Assembly: GCF_900108505.1 (NCBI RefSeq)
Contig: NZ_FNWU01000001.1
Span: forward strand, 698,725 to 762,724
DNA length: 64,000 nucleotides
Reading direction: 5' to 3'
Source: Halopenitus malekzadehii
GTDB lineage: Archaea; Halobacteriota; Halobacteria; Halobacteriales; Haloferacaceae
The position numbers were made by a program, and so were the translations under genes. The notes under the pieces are model-generated. The model had not been told where the DNA came from. It searched no databases and was given only the letters and a program-made list of their open reading frames with translations. Positions 42,461 through 52,794 of the stretch are shown here, one piece after another. Numbering within the stretch: position 1 is the stretch's first letter; each line of letters starts with the position of its first letter.

Positions 42461-44344
42461 ATGGAGTTCGCCACGTTCGCCACCCGTGCCGAGGCGATCG
42501 AGAGGACCGAGGCCGACCACGCGACGACCTGGATCGTGGCGGATCTGCTCGCGGACGCCGACGAGGACCTCGAGACCGTCGTCCGGTTTCTGCTCGGTCG
42601 TGTCTTCCCGGCTCACGAAACCTGCACGATCGACGTCGGTCCGGCTCTCTGTCGGGAGGCGATCGCCAAGGCGGCCGGCCCGAACGTGGACACGGCAGAC
42701 GTCGAGGATCGGCTCGCCGACCGCGGCGAGATCGGTGCGGTCGCTGCCTCCTACGACTTGGGCGGCCAGCGTGGGCTCGCGGCGTTCTCGACGGATGGGG
42801 CCGACGCGACCGTGGCCGTTGCCGACGTCGACGACACGCTTCGGGAGATCGCTGCCGTCGAGGGTGACGGCAGCGAGGGAACGAAACTCGACACGCTGTT
42901 CGGCTTGTTCAACCGACTCGACCCGCCGGAGGCCACGATCCTCGCCCGACTCGTGCTTGGCGAAATGCGGCTCGGCGTCGGCGAGGGGACGATTCGGGAT
43001 GCGATCGCGGAGGCGTTCCTGGCGACGGAGTCGGAATCGGGATCGGCTGGTGAGGCGCCCGACGATGTCGACGGAGCAGCGTCCGGTGATGGCGAGGCGG
43101 AGGCGACGGAGGACGGCAAGGTTGTAGTACGCGAGTCGGACGACGTGCTCGCCGCGACCGATGCGGACGTCGCGGCGGTCGAACGTGCCCTTCAGGTCAC
43201 CAACGACTACGGACGCGTCGCGACGATCGCTCGCGATCGCGGCCGGTCCGGACTCGCGGAGCAACGATTGGTCGTGGGTCGGCCGGTGCAGGCGATGCTC
43301 GCGCAGGCTGGGACGGCCGCTGACGCGCTCGAGGAGTGGGACCGGGCGGCGGTGGAGACCAAGTTCGACGGTGCGCGCGTGCAGGTCCACTATGCGCCGC
43401 CGGCGAACGGCGATCCGCCGACGGACGAGAACACGCCGTCAAACGGCGACGTCGGCCCGAAACTCTACTCGCGGAATATGGACGACGTCACCGAACCGCT
43501 GCCCGAGGTCGTCGAGCTGATCGAGGACCGCGTCGACGTCCCGGTCATCCTCGACGGCGAGGTCGTCGCGGTCGACGCGGACGGCGATCCGCTCCCGTTT
43601 CAGGAGGTGCTCCGGCGGTTTCGCCGGAAGCACGACGTCGACCGGATGCGCGAGGAGGTCGACCTCCGGTTTCACGCCTTCGACTGCCTCCACCACGACG
43701 GCACGGACCTCCTCGACACGTCGCTTGCGACGCGTCACGACCGGCTTCGCGAGGCGGTTCCGGACCTCGCGGCAACGCTTACCCTCGCCGACGACGTGGA
43801 GACGATCGAGGCGATCGAACGCCGGGCGTTGGAGGCGGGCCACGAGGGAATCATGCTCAAAGACCCCGAATCGCCGTACACGCCGGGGGATCGGGGACGA
43901 AACTGGCTCAAGCGGAAGCCGGACGTGGAGACGCTCGATCTCGTCGTGACCGGCGGCGAGTGGGGTGAGGGGCGGCGGGCATCGCTGTTCGGCACGTTTG
44001 AGGTCTCGGTCCGCGTCGACCGTGACGACGACGACGGGAACGGAACCACACACACGGACCCGCGGCTCGAGCCGGTCGGCAAGGTCGCCACGGGGATCAC
44101 CGACGAGCGGCTCGCGTCGCTCACGGACCGGTTCGATCCGCTCGTCCGGTCCGAGGAGGGGACGACGGTGGCGTTCGATCCACAGGTCGTCTTCGAGGTG
44201 GGCTACGAGGAGATCCAGCGGTCGCCCACCTACGGATCCGGCTACGCGCTCCGGTTCCCACGATTCGTCGGCGTCCGCGAGGACAAGGACGTCGGGGATG
44301 CGGATACGCTTGCGCGCCTCGAGCGGTTCGCCGACGCGCAGTGA
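42461..44344 (+). CDS. lig: ATP-dependent DNA ligase
   Basis: A 627-residue replicative ligase joining Okazaki fragments. The catalytic lysine is Lys301 in ETKFDGARVQVHY (motif I). Other motifs are LYSRNMDDVTEPLPEV (III), ILDGEVVAVDADGDPLPF (IIIa), HEGIMLKDPESPYTPGDRGR (IV) and NWLKRKPD (V). It is longer than typical archaeal ligases because of three acidic/Gly-rich insertions. One lies near residues 187-225 in the N-terminal domain, one right after motif I, and one in the OB domain (DRDDDDGNGTTHTDPR). The long open frame upstream of the ATG at 42461 is antisense shadow. Confidence 0.95.
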   Translation: MEFATFATRAEAIERTEADHATTWIVADLLADADEDLETVVRFLLGRVFPAHETCTIDVGPALCREAIAKAAGPNVDTADVEDRLADRGEIGAVAASYDLGGQRGLAAFSTDGADATVAVADVDDTLREIAAVEGDGSEGTKLDTLFGLFNRLDPPEATILARLVLGEMRLGVGEGTIRDAIAEAFLATESESGSAGEAPDDVDGAASGDGEAEATEDGKVVVRESDDVLAATDADVAAVERALQVTNDYGRVATIARDRGRSGLAEQRLVVGRPVQAMLAQAGTAADALEEWDRAAVETKFDGARVQVHYAPPANGDPPTDENTPSNGDVGPKLYSRNMDDVTEPLPEVVELIEDRVDVPVILDGEVVAVDADGDPLPFQEVLRRFRRKHDVDRMREEVDLRFHAFDCLHHDGTDLLDTSLATRHDRLREAVPDLAATLTLADDVETIEAIERRALEAGHEGIMLKDPESPYTPGDRGRNWLKRKPDVETLDLVVTGGEWGEGRRASLFGTFEVSVRVDRDDDDGNGTTHTDPRLEPVGKVATGITDERLASLTDRFDPLVRSEEGTTVAFDPQVVFEVGYEEIQRSPTYGSGYALRFPRFVGVREDKDVGDADTLARLERFADAQ

Positions 44345-44447
44345 TCCGCGATCGATGTCGAGTGCGTCGGTCGACGGCGATCCGTCCTGCCGCTCCGTGC
44401 AGCCCGTGACGGTAGCCTCAAGGCTGCGGCCTCCCGATCGCGATCCA

Positions 44448-45161
44448 ATGACGGTTCGGTACGGCGACCTGACGGTGGAGTGGCTCGGCTACGCGACCGC
44501 GCGGCTGGAGACGGCCGACGGGCTCGTGGCCTACACCGACCCCGGCCGGTACGGGGTGCTCGACGACTACTGGGCGCGGGACGGTGACCTCGTCGTGGTC
44601 ACCCACGACCACCACTACGACCCGGACGGGATCCGGTCGGTCGCGGCCGCGGACGCGACGATCGTGGTCTACGACGGCGTCGACGCGGACCGGATCGACC
44701 GCAACGTCGAGTCGGTGGCCGATCTCGCGGCCGACTACGAGGTCGTCCGCGTCGACGAGACCGACCGGGTGACCGCCGGGGACGCGACGGTCTGGTCGGT
44801 GCCCGCCTACAACGAACCGGACGGTCCCCGTGCCCGGTCGGACGGGACGCACCCGGAGGGGTTCGGCTGCGGCTACCTGCTGTCGCTTGCGGGGACGACC
44901 GTCTTCTGGCCGGGTGATTCCGACGCACTCGATGGATTCGCCGAGCTCGATGTCACGGTATTCCTCGCGAACATCGGCGGCGGGGTGGTCGCGGACCGCC
45001 ACGAGGCGGCCGACCTCGCGGAGCGACTCGATCCCGAACTGGTCGTGCCGATCCATTACGACACGATCGAGACGCTCGCTGCGGACGGCGGCGCCTTCGC
45101 CGCCGACGTCGCCTCGCGGTCGATCCCCGTGGCGCTCGACGAGCGCTCGGCGACCCAGTAG
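44448..45161 (+). CDS. MBL-fold metal-dependent hydrolase (UlaG/YfiT-like)
   Basis: A 237-residue metallo-beta-lactamase-fold protein starting MTVRYGDLTVEWLGYATARL. The metal motif reads VVVTHDHHYDPDGI, where the classical HxHxDH is changed to HDHHYD. Later ligand-like elements are FWPGDSD and VVPIHYDT, the latter typical of the UlaG-like branch. It is likely a cytosolic phosphodiesterase or lactonase-type enzyme with unknown substrate. It follows DNA ligase by about 100 bases. Confidence 0.82.
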   Translation: MTVRYGDLTVEWLGYATARLETADGLVAYTDPGRYGVLDDYWARDGDLVVVTHDHHYDPDGIRSVAAADATIVVYDGVDADRIDRNVESVADLAADYEVVRVDETDRVTAGDATVWSVPAYNEPDGPRARSDGTHPEGFGCGYLLSLAGTTVFWPGDSDALDGFAELDVTVFLANIGGGVVADRHEAADLAERLDPELVVPIHYDTIETLAADGGAFAADVASRSIPVALDERSATQ

Positions 45162-45200
45162 CGGGCGGATTCGCCGCCGGTCCTGTGAGACCTCGTCCAC

Positions 45201-45659
45201 TCACTCGTCGTCGAACGCCATCGCGACCGAGTTGATACAGAACCGCTTCCCGGTCGGCTTCGGCCCGTCCTCGAAGACGTGGCCGAGATGGGAGTCGCAG
45301 TTCGCACACCGGACCTCGGTGCGGCGCATCCCGTGGCTCGTGTCGCGGTGGGTCGTGACCGCGTCGTCCTCGGCGGCGTAGAAGGCCGGCCAGCCGCAGC
45401 CGGAGTCGTATTTCGTGTCGGCATCGAACAGGACCGTCCCGCAGGCGCCACACCGGTAAACGCCGTCGGCGTCGTGGTCGACGTACTCGCCGGAAAAGCG
45501 CGCCTCGGTGCCGGCTTCCCGGAGGATCCGGTACTCCTCCTCGGAGAGCCGGTCGCGCCACTCCTCGTCGGTCAGTTCGCTCGGGTCAACGGTCTCCGTC
45601 GGATCGGACTCGGTCGGCTCGGGATCGGTCCGATCGGGGTCGGCAGCGGAATCGCTCAT
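45201..45659 (-). CDS. msrB: Peptide-methionine (R)-S-oxide reductase MsrB
   Basis: A 152-residue repair enzyme reducing the R-form of methionine sulfoxide. The zinc site has Cys70/Cys73 (YRCGACGTV) and Cys118/Cys121 (VRCANCDSH). The catalytic cysteine is Cys141 in GKRFCINSVAMAF. Cys88 in SGCGWPAFY may act as resolving cysteine. The first 25 residues are an acidic extension. It could start two codons earlier. It converges with the MBL-fold gene. Confidence 0.95.
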   Translation of the reverse strand: MSDSAADPDRTDPEPTESDPTETVDPSELTDEEWRDRLSEEEYRILREAGTEARFSGEYVDHDADGVYRCGACGTVLFDADTKYDSGCGWPAFYAAEDDAVTTHRDTSHGMRRTEVRCANCDSHLGHVFEDGPKPTGKRFCINSVAMAFDDE

Positions 45660-45748
45660 ACCCATCGTACTCGTCGGACGCCGAAGGGCGTTTCGGCGGC
45701 GTCCGGACCGACGACGACCCCGGATCGACGATGACCTCGGATCGGCGG

Positions 45749-47092
45749 CTATCCCAGATCGACGTCGACGCCCAGATCCGCGAGCGTCCGGAAGAAGTCC
45801 GGGAACGAGACGTCGACGTGTTCGGCGCCCTGAACGGTCGTCTCCCCGTCCGCGACCAGCGCCGCGACCGAGAGGGCCATCACCAGCCGGTGGTCCCCGC
45901 GGCCGTCCACGGTCGCGCCGTGGAGGTCGCTCTCGCCGCCGTGGATCGTCAGCGTGTCCGGGTCCTCGGTGACGCTTGCACCCATCGCCGAGAGCTCCTC
46001 GACCATCGCCGACACGCGGTCGGTCTCCTTGTACCGGACGTGTTCGCAGTTCACGATCCGGGTCTCGCCGTCGGCGACCGCGCCGAGCGCCGCGATCGTG
46101 GGGAGCAGATCGGGCGTGTCGCCGACGTCGACCTCGACCCCGGAGAGGTCGCTGCGGCGAGCGTGGATGGTCGCGTCCGCGCGATCCCACTCGACGTCGG
46201 CGCCCATTCGCTCGAGGACGTCGACGATCGCCGTGTCGCCCTGCGCGCTCTCGACCGCGCCCCGGACCGTGACGGCGTCGTCGGGGGCTGCCGCGACGGC
46301 GCCTGCCGCGGCGAGGTAGGAGATCGACGAGAAGTCCCCCGGAACCGTATACGTCCCGTCGTCCGGGGCGTATCGCTGGCCGCCGGCGACCCGGAACCCG
46401 TCAGCGCCCGCGGCCGTGTCGCTGCCGATCGGCCCGGCGTCGACGCCGAAGTCCGCGAGCACCTCCAGGGTGATGTCGACGTAGGGTGCCGACTTGAGGT
46501 CGGTCGTGAGGTCGATCGTGATCCCCTCGTCGCTTGCCGCCCCGGCAAGCAGCAGCGCGGTGATGTACTGCGAGGAGACGTCTCCCGGGATGGCGACGTC
46601 CCCGCCCGATATGGGGCCGAACACCACGAGTGGCGCCTGCCCGTTCCCGCGGGTCGAGTCTGCTCGCGCACCGAGCTGCTCGAGCGCGTCGAGGAGCGGT
46701 CCCTGCGGGCGCGACCGGAGCGACGCGTCGCCGGTGAGGACGGTCCCACCGTTTGCGAGCCCCGCGGCGCCGGCGACGAGTCGCGTCGTCGTTCCGGAGT
46801 TGGCACAGTCGATGACGTCGGCGGGGACGGCCGGGTCGCCGGCGAACCCGTCGATGGCGAACGCCACCTCGTCGGTCCCACCGGATGCCTCGGCGTCCGG
46901 GTCGCGATCGACCGTGCCGCCGAACGCCTCGACCGCGCGGGCGGTCGCACGCGTGTCGGCGCTGTCGAGTGGCGACCGAACGACCGCACCGTCGCTGTAG
47001 CCCGCCGCGAGGATCGCCCGGTGGGTGTAGCTCTTCGAGGGGGGTGCCCGGACGGTCCCGCCGACGTCGCCGGGCGTGATGTGTGCGTCCAT
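45749..47092 (-). CDS. aroA: 3-phosphoshikimate 1-carboxyvinyltransferase (EPSP synthase)
   Basis: A 447-residue enzyme transferring enolpyruvate from PEP to shikimate-3-phosphate. The N-terminus ([20 protein letters not shown]) holds the substrate-binding KS pair. Further motifs are [40 protein letters not shown] and [12 protein letters not shown]-like text ([14 protein letters not shown]). The C-terminal [20 protein letters not shown] is diagnostic. The open frame continues far upstream, antisense to the MBF1 gene, but the ATG at 47092 is the right start. It is divergent from MBF1. Confidence 0.95.
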   Translation of the reverse strand: MDAHITPGDVGGTVRAPPSKSYTHRAILAAGYSDGAVVRSPLDSADTRATARAVEAFGGTVDRDPDAEASGGTDEVAFAIDGFAGDPAVPADVIDCANSGTTTRLVAGAAGLANGGTVLTGDASLRSRPQGPLLDALEQLGARADSTRGNGQAPLVVFGPISGGDVAIPGDVSSQYITALLLAGAASDEGITIDLTTDLKSAPYVDITLEVLADFGVDAGPIGSDTAAGADGFRVAGGQRYAPDDGTYTVPGDFSSISYLAAAGAVAAAPDDAVTVRGAVESAQGDTAIVDVLERMGADVEWDRADATIHARRSDLSGVEVDVGDTPDLLPTIAALGAVADGETRIVNCEHVRYKETDRVSAMVEELSAMGASVTEDPDTLTIHGGESDLHGATVDGRGDHRLVMALSVAALVADGETTVQGAEHVDVSFPDFFRTLADLGVDVDLG

Positions 47093-47147
47093 ATCCGTCC
47101 GTTCGCCCCCGGCCGTATCAGCGTACGGTTTCGATCGCAGCGTACGG

Positions 47148-47155
47148 TTTATAAC
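47148..47155 (+). promoter_or_regulatory. TATA box of the MBF1 gene
   Basis: The octamer tttataac lies 23-30 nt before the ATG. It follows the second copy of an 11-bp direct repeat, gcgtacggttt, at 47121-47131 and 47140-47150; the repeat could be a regulator site. Confidence 0.6.
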
Positions 47156-47177
47156 ACCGGACGCGTTAGCCGGAGGT

Positions 47178-47720
47178 ATGCCACAGTGTGAGATGTGCGG
47201 CGCCGAGCAGGCCTCGCTGACGACGACGAAGGTCGAAGGCGCCGAACTGGAGCTCTGTGACTCCTGTACGGACTTCGGGACGGAGGTTCGCCAGGAGCCC
47301 GACTCCACGACCACGAGCAAGTATTCGACGTCCTCCAGCTCGGGCAAGTCGTCCGGATCCTCCGGATCCAGCTCCGGCTCCGGTTCGGGATCCGGCTCCG
47401 CCGGCTCCTCTGGCGGCGGCCGCCGTCGGGACATGTTCGACGAGATGGACGAGGTCGCGGCCGATTACGACGATCGGATCCGGAAGGCTCGGGAGGAACG
47501 CGGACTCAGCCAGGAGGAGCTCGCCGACCAGCTCAACGAGAAGGCGAGCCTCATCCGCAAGCTCGAGCGCGGCGACATCCTTCCGCCGGACGACGTCCAG
47601 CGGAAGCTCGAACGGACGCTCGAGATCTCGCTCGTCGAGGGGACCGATGTCGACGAGGAATGGGACTCCGGGGACTCCTCGTCGATGACGCTCGGCGACG
47701 TCGTCAAGCGGAAGGATTGA
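47178..47720 (+). CDS. Multiprotein bridging factor 1-like (zinc ribbon and HTH)
   Basis: A 180-residue transcription cofactor. The N-terminal zinc ribbon has CEMCGAEQ and later LCDSCTDFG (Cys4, Cys7, Cys32 and Cys35 by my count). A Ser/Gly-rich linker follows (about residues 47-80, [20 protein letters not shown]). The XRE-type helix-turn-helix is [20 protein letters not shown] then [20 protein letters not shown]. Archaeal MBF1 is thought to bridge TATA-binding protein and regulators or to act with ribosomes. The longer-than-usual linker is unusual. Confidence 0.92.
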   Translation: MPQCEMCGAEQASLTTTKVEGAELELCDSCTDFGTEVRQEPDSTTTSKYSTSSSSGKSSGSSGSSSGSGSGSGSAGSSGGGRRRDMFDEMDEVAADYDDRIRKAREERGLSQEELADQLNEKASLIRKLERGDILPPDDVQRKLERTLEISLVEGTDVDEEWDSGDSSSMTLGDVVKRKD

Positions 47721-47737
47721 TCGAGGACGGGACCGGG

Positions 47738-48532
47738 TCACTCGTCGGCGCCGCCGGGTGCGGTGACGCCGTACGTTTCTGAGACGTGCGCGATCGCCCC
47801 GTCGACGGTTTCGTGGTCGTAGGTCCAGAACCCGAAGAATCGGTTCGGTTCACGCTCCTCGGCAAGCAGTAGACACGCGTTCTCCTCGAGACCGCCGCCG
47901 TCGTAGGCCACGAACCACGCCTCCCGAATCTCGGGTGCGCGTTCGACGTGGACCTCGAAGTCGGCATCCGGAACCGGCCCCTCCGGCGCGGCGTAGGCGT
48001 GGACGGCCAGCCCCTCGCGCTCCGCCAGTCGGTTGTACGTCTCGACGGCCCCCCCGAGCGTCGCAAGCGTTTGAAAGCCCGCGTGAAGCTCCCCGGAGCC
48101 GACCCGCCACGCGCGGTCCTCGATCTCCCGGGAGGCCGCCACCATCTTCCGCTTCGAGTAGGAGGTGAACGTCGTCTCATCGAGCGCGTCGAGGACCGAG
48201 GCGTACGATCGCCGATCGAACTCCGGGGCCGTTTCGTCCGATGACGGGCCGCCCGATGACGAGTCGTTCTGCGAGGTCCCGGGTGACGAGTCGTTCTGCG
48301 AGGTCCGGGATGGGGACAGGAGGTCGTCGATCGCCACAGCGGTGACGAACTCCCCGTCACGAGCGAGCACGGCGAACCGGTCGGGTGCTCCGGGGAGCGT
48401 GGCCTCGGTCACCACGAGGTTGCGGTCGGCGAACGTCTCCGCCAGCTCCTCGCGTGCCGTGGCGTTCGCATTGACGACCAGCAGGGTTGCTGCGGTCGCC
48501 TCCACCCGGGCAATGAGTTCGATGAGTGACAT
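47738..48532 (-). CDS. DICT sensory domain protein
   Basis: A 264-residue soluble protein. The C-terminal part (KRKMVAASREIEDRAWRVGS, GELHAGFQTLATLGGAVETY, then NRLAEREGLAVHAYAAPEG) fits the DICT domain found with diguanylate cyclases and two-component systems and suspected of light or signal sensing. No output domain is fused. The N-terminus (LIELIARVEATAATLLVVNA) may be a separate small domain. The acidic insert near residues 75-100 contains a doubled TSQNDSS motif from a 27-bp repeat. It converges with MBF1. Confidence 0.75.
   Translation of the reverse strand: MSLIELIARVEATAATLLVVNANATAREELAETFADRNLVVTEATLPGAPDRFAVLARDGEFVTAVAIDDLLSPSRTSQNDSSPGTSQNDSSSGGPSSDETAPEFDRRSYASVLDALDETTFTSYSKRKMVAASREIEDRAWRVGSGELHAGFQTLATLGGAVETYNRLAEREGLAVHAYAAPEGPVPDADFEVHVERAPEIREAWFVAYDGGGLEENACLLLAEEREPNRFFGFWTYDHETVDGAIAHVSETYGVTAPGGADE
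48258..48311. repeat. 27-bp tandem duplication in the DICT gene
   Basis: Two near-identical units beginning gacgagtcgttctgcgaggt at 48258 and 48285 encode the doubled TSQNDSS segment of the disordered insert. Confidence 0.85.
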
Positions 48533-48651
48533 ACGGACGGTACGTATACGCCGACAGGGCGGTCGAACGCTTGTAGTTTTCGGCGATGCGGTTTCGGCGA
48601 CCGTCGATGCCGAGTATCAAACTATTTGCGCGGGCACCGTCGACTGCGGGT

Positions 48652-49296
48652 ATGTTCGTTCTCGTCAACCTGAAGGCGTATCCCTGTGACTCGATCGCGG
48701 TCGCGACGGCCGCACGAGACGTCGCCGACGACGCCGGTGTCCGGATCGCCGTCGCCCCGCAGGCGGCCGACCTCGCGCGCGTCGCCGACACCGGCGTCGA
48801 GACGTGGGCCCAACACGTCTCGCCGATCGACCACGGGTCCCACACCGGATCGACACGCCCGGCGACGGTCGCCGACGCCGGCGCGGTCGGCACCCTGATC
48901 AACCACTCCGAGCGCCGGCTCACGCTCGCGGACATCGACCGCGCTCGCGAGGTGGCCGCCGACAACGGTCTCGAGACGATCGTCTGTGCCAACAACCCCG
49001 CCCAGGCCGGCGCCGCGGCGGCGCTCGGACCGGACGCGGTCGCGGTCGAGCCGCCGACACTCATCGGCGGCGACGTCTCGGTCGCGAGCGCCGACCCGGA
49101 CATCGTCACGGACGCCGTCACGGCGGTGACCCAGGTCGACGACTCCGTCGACGTGTTCTGTGGAGCCGGCGTCTCGACCGGGTCGGACGTCGCGGCGGCC
49201 GCCGACCTCGGCGCCTCGGGCGTCCTGCTCGCCTCCGGCGTCGCGAAGGCCGACGACCCGAGCGCGGCCCTCACGGACCTCGTTTCGAAGATCTGA
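48652..49296 (+). CDS. tpiA: Triosephosphate isomerase (archaeal type)
   Basis: A 214-residue short archaeal TIM, interconverting DHAP and glyceraldehyde-3-phosphate. Catalytic residues are all visible: Asn6 and Lys8 in VNLKAYP, His85 in LINHSERRL and Glu133 in [11 protein letters not shown]. The phosphate-gripping loops near the C-terminus are [20 protein letters not shown] and [14 protein letters not shown]. The ATG at 48652 is chosen over one 22 codons earlier. It is divergent from the DICT gene. Confidence 0.97.
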   Translation: MFVLVNLKAYPCDSIAVATAARDVADDAGVRIAVAPQAADLARVADTGVETWAQHVSPIDHGSHTGSTRPATVADAGAVGTLINHSERRLTLADIDRAREVAADNGLETIVCANNPAQAGAAAALGPDAVAVEPPTLIGGDVSVASADPDIVTDAVTAVTQVDDSVDVFCGAGVSTGSDVAAAADLGASGVLLASGVAKADDPSAALTDLVSKI

Positions 49297-49327
49297 GGCA
49301 CGACCGCGGCGCACGGCGGGTGGCTGG

Positions 49328-50218
49328 CTACCGTTCGACACCGACGAGCGGGAGCGCCGCCGCCAGCCCGACGAGATAGCCGGCCAGGTGGGCCCAGACG
49401 TTCGATCCCGGCGGGACGAGGAGCATCGATCCGACGATCCCGGAGACGACGACGCTCGCGCCGAGGACGAGGAGGAACTCCCGAACCGGGTCGATCGGGG
49501 CGGAAGACGTCGGGGACGCGACCGAGTCCCGACGGCCGGATCCCGCCGGCCGTCGCAGCCGGATCCGGGCGAACGCGAGCGCGCTCACCCCGGCCGCGAC
49601 CGCCGCCGCGGCCGGATATTGGGGGAAGTACCACACCGACGAGGGTGTCGCAAGGATGACGGCGACCGATGTCGGCGCCGCAACCGATACCCACTCCCGC
49701 GGGATCCGGCCGTGGGTCGACCGATCGGCGGCGACGAACCACACGACGAGGAGGTACCCCAGGAGGGCGGTATTGACGTCGGAAAACCCGATCGACGGCG
49801 CGTCAGTGATCGGGCCGAGTGCGGTCAGCGTCGCCCACGCCGAGACGACCGGAACCACGAGTAGGCACGCGATCGTGACGCCGACGAACCGGGATCGCCA
49901 TCCCGCCACCGCCGACAACGGGTACGCCACGCCGACGATCATCCAGTAGACGGCCACGTTGTGAAGCAGGTGGTTCACGTCCGCGTGGACGTAACTCGAG
50001 GCGAACGCCGTCCAGAGCGTCCATCGGCTCGTGAGGACGCCGTCGTTCGCGAGCGAGAACGCCCACGCCTCGCTGCCGGGCAGGAGGTGTGCGACGACGA
50101 GCACGCTCGGGACGGCGAGAAAGACCGCGGCGAGTTCGACGCCGCCGACGGTGCGCGCGCCGTCCATCGCCGCGGCCCCGATCCGACGGGCGACCTCCCG
50201 GGCCCCGGGCCGATCCAT
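49328..50218 (-). CDS. Rhomboid-like intramembrane serine protease
   Basis: A 296-residue membrane protein with six or more hydrophobic segments. The rhomboid hallmarks are HADVNHLLHNVAVYW in the second segment, a putative nucleophile in IGFSDVNTALLGYL, and the partner histidine in SNVWAHLAGYLVGL near the C-terminus. The usual GxSG is here GFSDV, so activity is probable but not certain. The start at 50218 excludes a long upstream frame over the CDC48 end. It converges with tpiA and shares its strand with CDC48. Confidence 0.78.
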   Translation of the reverse strand: MDRPGAREVARRIGAAAMDGARTVGGVELAAVFLAVPSVLVVAHLLPGSEAWAFSLANDGVLTSRWTLWTAFASSYVHADVNHLLHNVAVYWMIVGVAYPLSAVAGWRSRFVGVTIACLLVVPVVSAWATLTALGPITDAPSIGFSDVNTALLGYLLVVWFVAADRSTHGRIPREWVSVAAPTSVAVILATPSSVWYFPQYPAAAAVAAGVSALAFARIRLRRPAGSGRRDSVASPTSSAPIDPVREFLLVLGASVVVSGIVGSMLLVPPGSNVWAHLAGYLVGLAAALPLVGVER

Positions 50219-50327
50219 ACCGTCTACAGGCACGCGATCGACAAAAACGATCGTTCCCCGGAAGCGGAGTGCACGGGAGCATCTCGGGGGGAGCGGAGCA
50301 GGGGATCGGTTCCCGGGAGCGGACCGC

Positions 50328-52649
50328 TCAGGATCGGGAGTCGACGACCGACGCCACCGCCATCCGGTAGTGGTCGGCGGTGATCCGAACCGCATCGGAG
50401 TGGTCGACCGCGGACTCGCCGTAGGTTTCGGTCACGTCCTCGATCGCGGCGAGGGCGGCCTCCCGACAGATCGCGGCGAGTTCTGCGCCCGATAACCCCG
50501 CGGTCTCCGCGGCGATCGCGTCGAGGTCGACGTCCTCGGCGAGGGGCTGGTCGGTCGTGTGGACCTCCAGGATCGCGACGCGGGCCTCCCGATCCGGGTT
50601 CGGGACCTCGACGTGAGTCTCCAGCCGTCCCGGACGCAACAGGGCGGGGTCGAGGGCCTCCCGCCGGTTGGTGGCCGCGATCACCACGAGCGAGGGGTTC
50701 TCGGCGGCGCGGTCGAGTTCGGTGAGCAGCTGGGAGACGACACGCTCGCCGACCGCGGATCCGCCACCGGAGCCCCCGGCTGCGCCACCTCCGCTGCCAC
50801 CTCCGCCGCCACCACGCGCCGTCGCGATCGCGTCGATCTCGTCGAAGAAGACGATCGTCGGGGCGGTCTGGCGGGCGCGCTCGAACACCTCGCGGACGGA
50901 CTTCTCGGACTCGCCGACGTAGCGGTCGAGCAACTCGGGACCCGCGACCTGGATGAAGTTGACCCCGCTTTCGCCCGCGATCGCCCGCGCAAGCAGCGTC
51001 TTGCCGGTTCCTGGTGGCCCGTGCAGGAGGACCCCGGTCGGCGGATCGGCCGCTGCGGCCTCGAAGAGGGGCCCGTACGAGAGCGGCCAGGTGACGGCCT
51101 TTTCGAGGGCTCGTTTGGCCGGTTCGAGCCCGCCGACGTCCGCGAAGGTGGTTTCGGGCGTCTCCGCGACGTACTCGCGCATCGCGCTCGGCTCCACGGC
51201 GGTGAGGGCGTCCTCGAAGTCACCCCGCGTCACCGTTACCTCGGTGAGGTCCGCGCCAGCCTCCCGCGCGCGCCGCAGCGCCGTCATTGCCGCCTCCTGG
51301 GTGAGGCTCTCGAGGTCGGCGCCGACGAACCCGTGCGTGCGGGCGGCGATCGCGCCGAGGTCGACGTCCTCGGCGAGCGGGGTGCGTCGGGTGTGAACGT
51401 CGAGGATCTGTCGCCGACCGGCCTCCCCGGGGACGCCGATCTCGATCTCGCGATCGAACCGACCGCCCCGGCGAAGCGCCGGATCGAGCGCGTCGACGCG
51501 GTTCGTCGCGCCGATCACGATCACGTCCCCGCGGGCATCGAGCCCGTCCATCAGCGAGAGGAGTTGGCCGACGACCCGGTTCTCGAGGTCGCCGCCGTCG
51601 TCTCGCTCGCCGGCGATCGAGTCGATCTCGTCGAAGAAGACGATCGCCGGGGCGTCCTCCCGCGCACGCTCGAACACCTCGCGGAGCCGCTTTTCGCTTT
51701 CGCCCTTGTACTTCGAGGTGATCTCGGGGCCATCAACCGTGATGAAGGTAGCGTCGACCTCGTTGGCGACCGCGCGTGCGATGAGCGTCTTCCCGGTCCC
51801 CGGAGGGCCGTACAGCAGCACGCCCTTGGGCGGGTCGACGCCGAGCCGGGTGAAAAGCTCCGGCGAGGAGAGCGGCAACTCGACCAGCTCTCGAACCAGA
51901 TCGAGTTCCTCGTCGAGGCCGCCGATGTCCTCGTAGGTTGCGCCGGCTCGAGGGGGCTCCTCGGTGCGGACGGGCTCGGGACCCGACGCTCCGGTGTCGG
52001 GTGCTCCGAGATCGGACGCTCCGGTGTCGAGTGTCCTGGGCTCCGACGTCCCGGAGCTGCCCTCCCCGGAATCGGGCGTGGTGTCGGCGTCCGTCTCGGC
52101 GGTCGATCCGCCCGATCCCTCGGTGGTCGATCCGCCCGATCCCTCGGCGGGGACGACCGAGACGTCGGTCCGATCGGTGAGGCGGATGGTTCCATCGGGA
52201 TCGGTCGACGTGACGGTGAACCGGAGCCCGCCCAGGCGCTCGACGTGGACCGACTCCCCGGCGGTGAGCGGGCGGTCCCGGAGGTCGCGGGCGATCGACC
52301 GCTCGATCGTCTCACGGTCCACGTCGACGGTCTCCAGGCTCCCCGGGGCTTCGAAGGTCACGGCGGTGGCGTCCGCGACCGCGACCGGCGAGACGCGGAC
52401 CGTTTCGCCCACCTTGACGCCGGCGTTGGCACGGGTGTCCGCATCGATCCGGACCGCGCCGTCGGGGACGTCGTGGCCGCCGGGCCACACCTTCGCGACC
52501 GTCGCTCGGTCACCCTCGATCCGAACGGTATCGCCGCTGAGGACGCCGAGGCGTGTACGAGTCGACTCCGAGAGACGTGCGATCCCGCGGCCGGCATCGC
52601 GCTTCTCGGCGGCGCGGACCGTCAGGTCGACGTCCGCGGTGTCGTTCAT
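50328..52649 (-). CDS. cdc48: CDC48/VCP-type AAA ATPase
   Basis: A 773-residue double-AAA unfoldase that would feed proteins to the proteasome. The N-domain runs from [20 protein letters not shown] to about residue 165. D1 has the Walker [20 protein letters not shown] (Lys287) and Walker [20 protein letters not shown]2 has the Walker [20 protein letters not shown] (Lys550) and Walker [17 protein letters not shown]. Two parts are unusual: a Gly/Ser/Glu linker of about 70 residues before D1 with short repeats ([16 protein letters not shown]), and a Gly-rich insertion of roughly 20 residues right after the D2 Walker B. Confidence 0.95.
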   Translation of the reverse strand: MNDTADVDLTVRAAEKRDAGRGIARLSESTRTRLGVLSGDTVRIEGDRATVAKVWPGGHDVPDGAVRIDADTRANAGVKVGETVRVSPVAVADATAVTFEAPGSLETVDVDRETIERSIARDLRDRPLTAGESVHVERLGGLRFTVTSTDPDGTIRLTDRTDVSVVPAEGSGGSTTEGSGGSTAETDADTTPDSGEGSSGTSEPRTLDTGASDLGAPDTGASGPEPVRTEEPPRAGATYEDIGGLDEELDLVRELVELPLSSPELFTRLGVDPPKGVLLYGPPGTGKTLIARAVANEVDATFITVDGPEITSKYKGESEKRLREVFERAREDAPAIVFFDEIDSIAGERDDGGDLENRVVGQLLSLMDGLDARGDVIVIGATNRVDALDPALRRGGRFDREIEIGVPGEAGRRQILDVHTRRTPLAEDVDLGAIAARTHGFVGADLESLTQEAAMTALRRAREAGADLTEVTVTRGDFEDALTAVEPSAMREYVAETPETTFADVGGLEPAKRALEKAVTWPLSYGPLFEAAAADPPTGVLLHGPPGTGKTLLARAIAGESGVNFIQVAGPELLDRYVGESEKSVREVFERARQTAPTIVFFDEIDAIATARGGGGGGSGGGAAGGSGGGSAVGERVVSQLLTELDRAAENPSLVVIAATNRREALDPALLRPGRLETHVEVPNPDREARVAILEVHTTDQPLAEDVDLDAIAAETAGLSGAELAAICREAALAAIEDVTETYGESAVDHSDAVRITADHYRMAVASVVDSRS

Positions 52650-52794
52650 ACCCCCCGTTTCGTCCGGGACGCCTTGAGGGTTGCTTGCGGGCCATCCTGC
52701 CGGAGGGCCGGATCGAACGGACGAACGGAGATGGCGGCGTTCCGGTGCTGCAGCTCACGCTCGTGGCGACCGGTGCACAGCAGAATCCTCGTCG

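Noticed and set aside
47172-47177. GGAGGT directly before the MBF1 ATG as a ribosome binding site
   Set aside because: The spacing to the start codon is about one base, too short to work, and the TATA box predicts a leaderless transcript.
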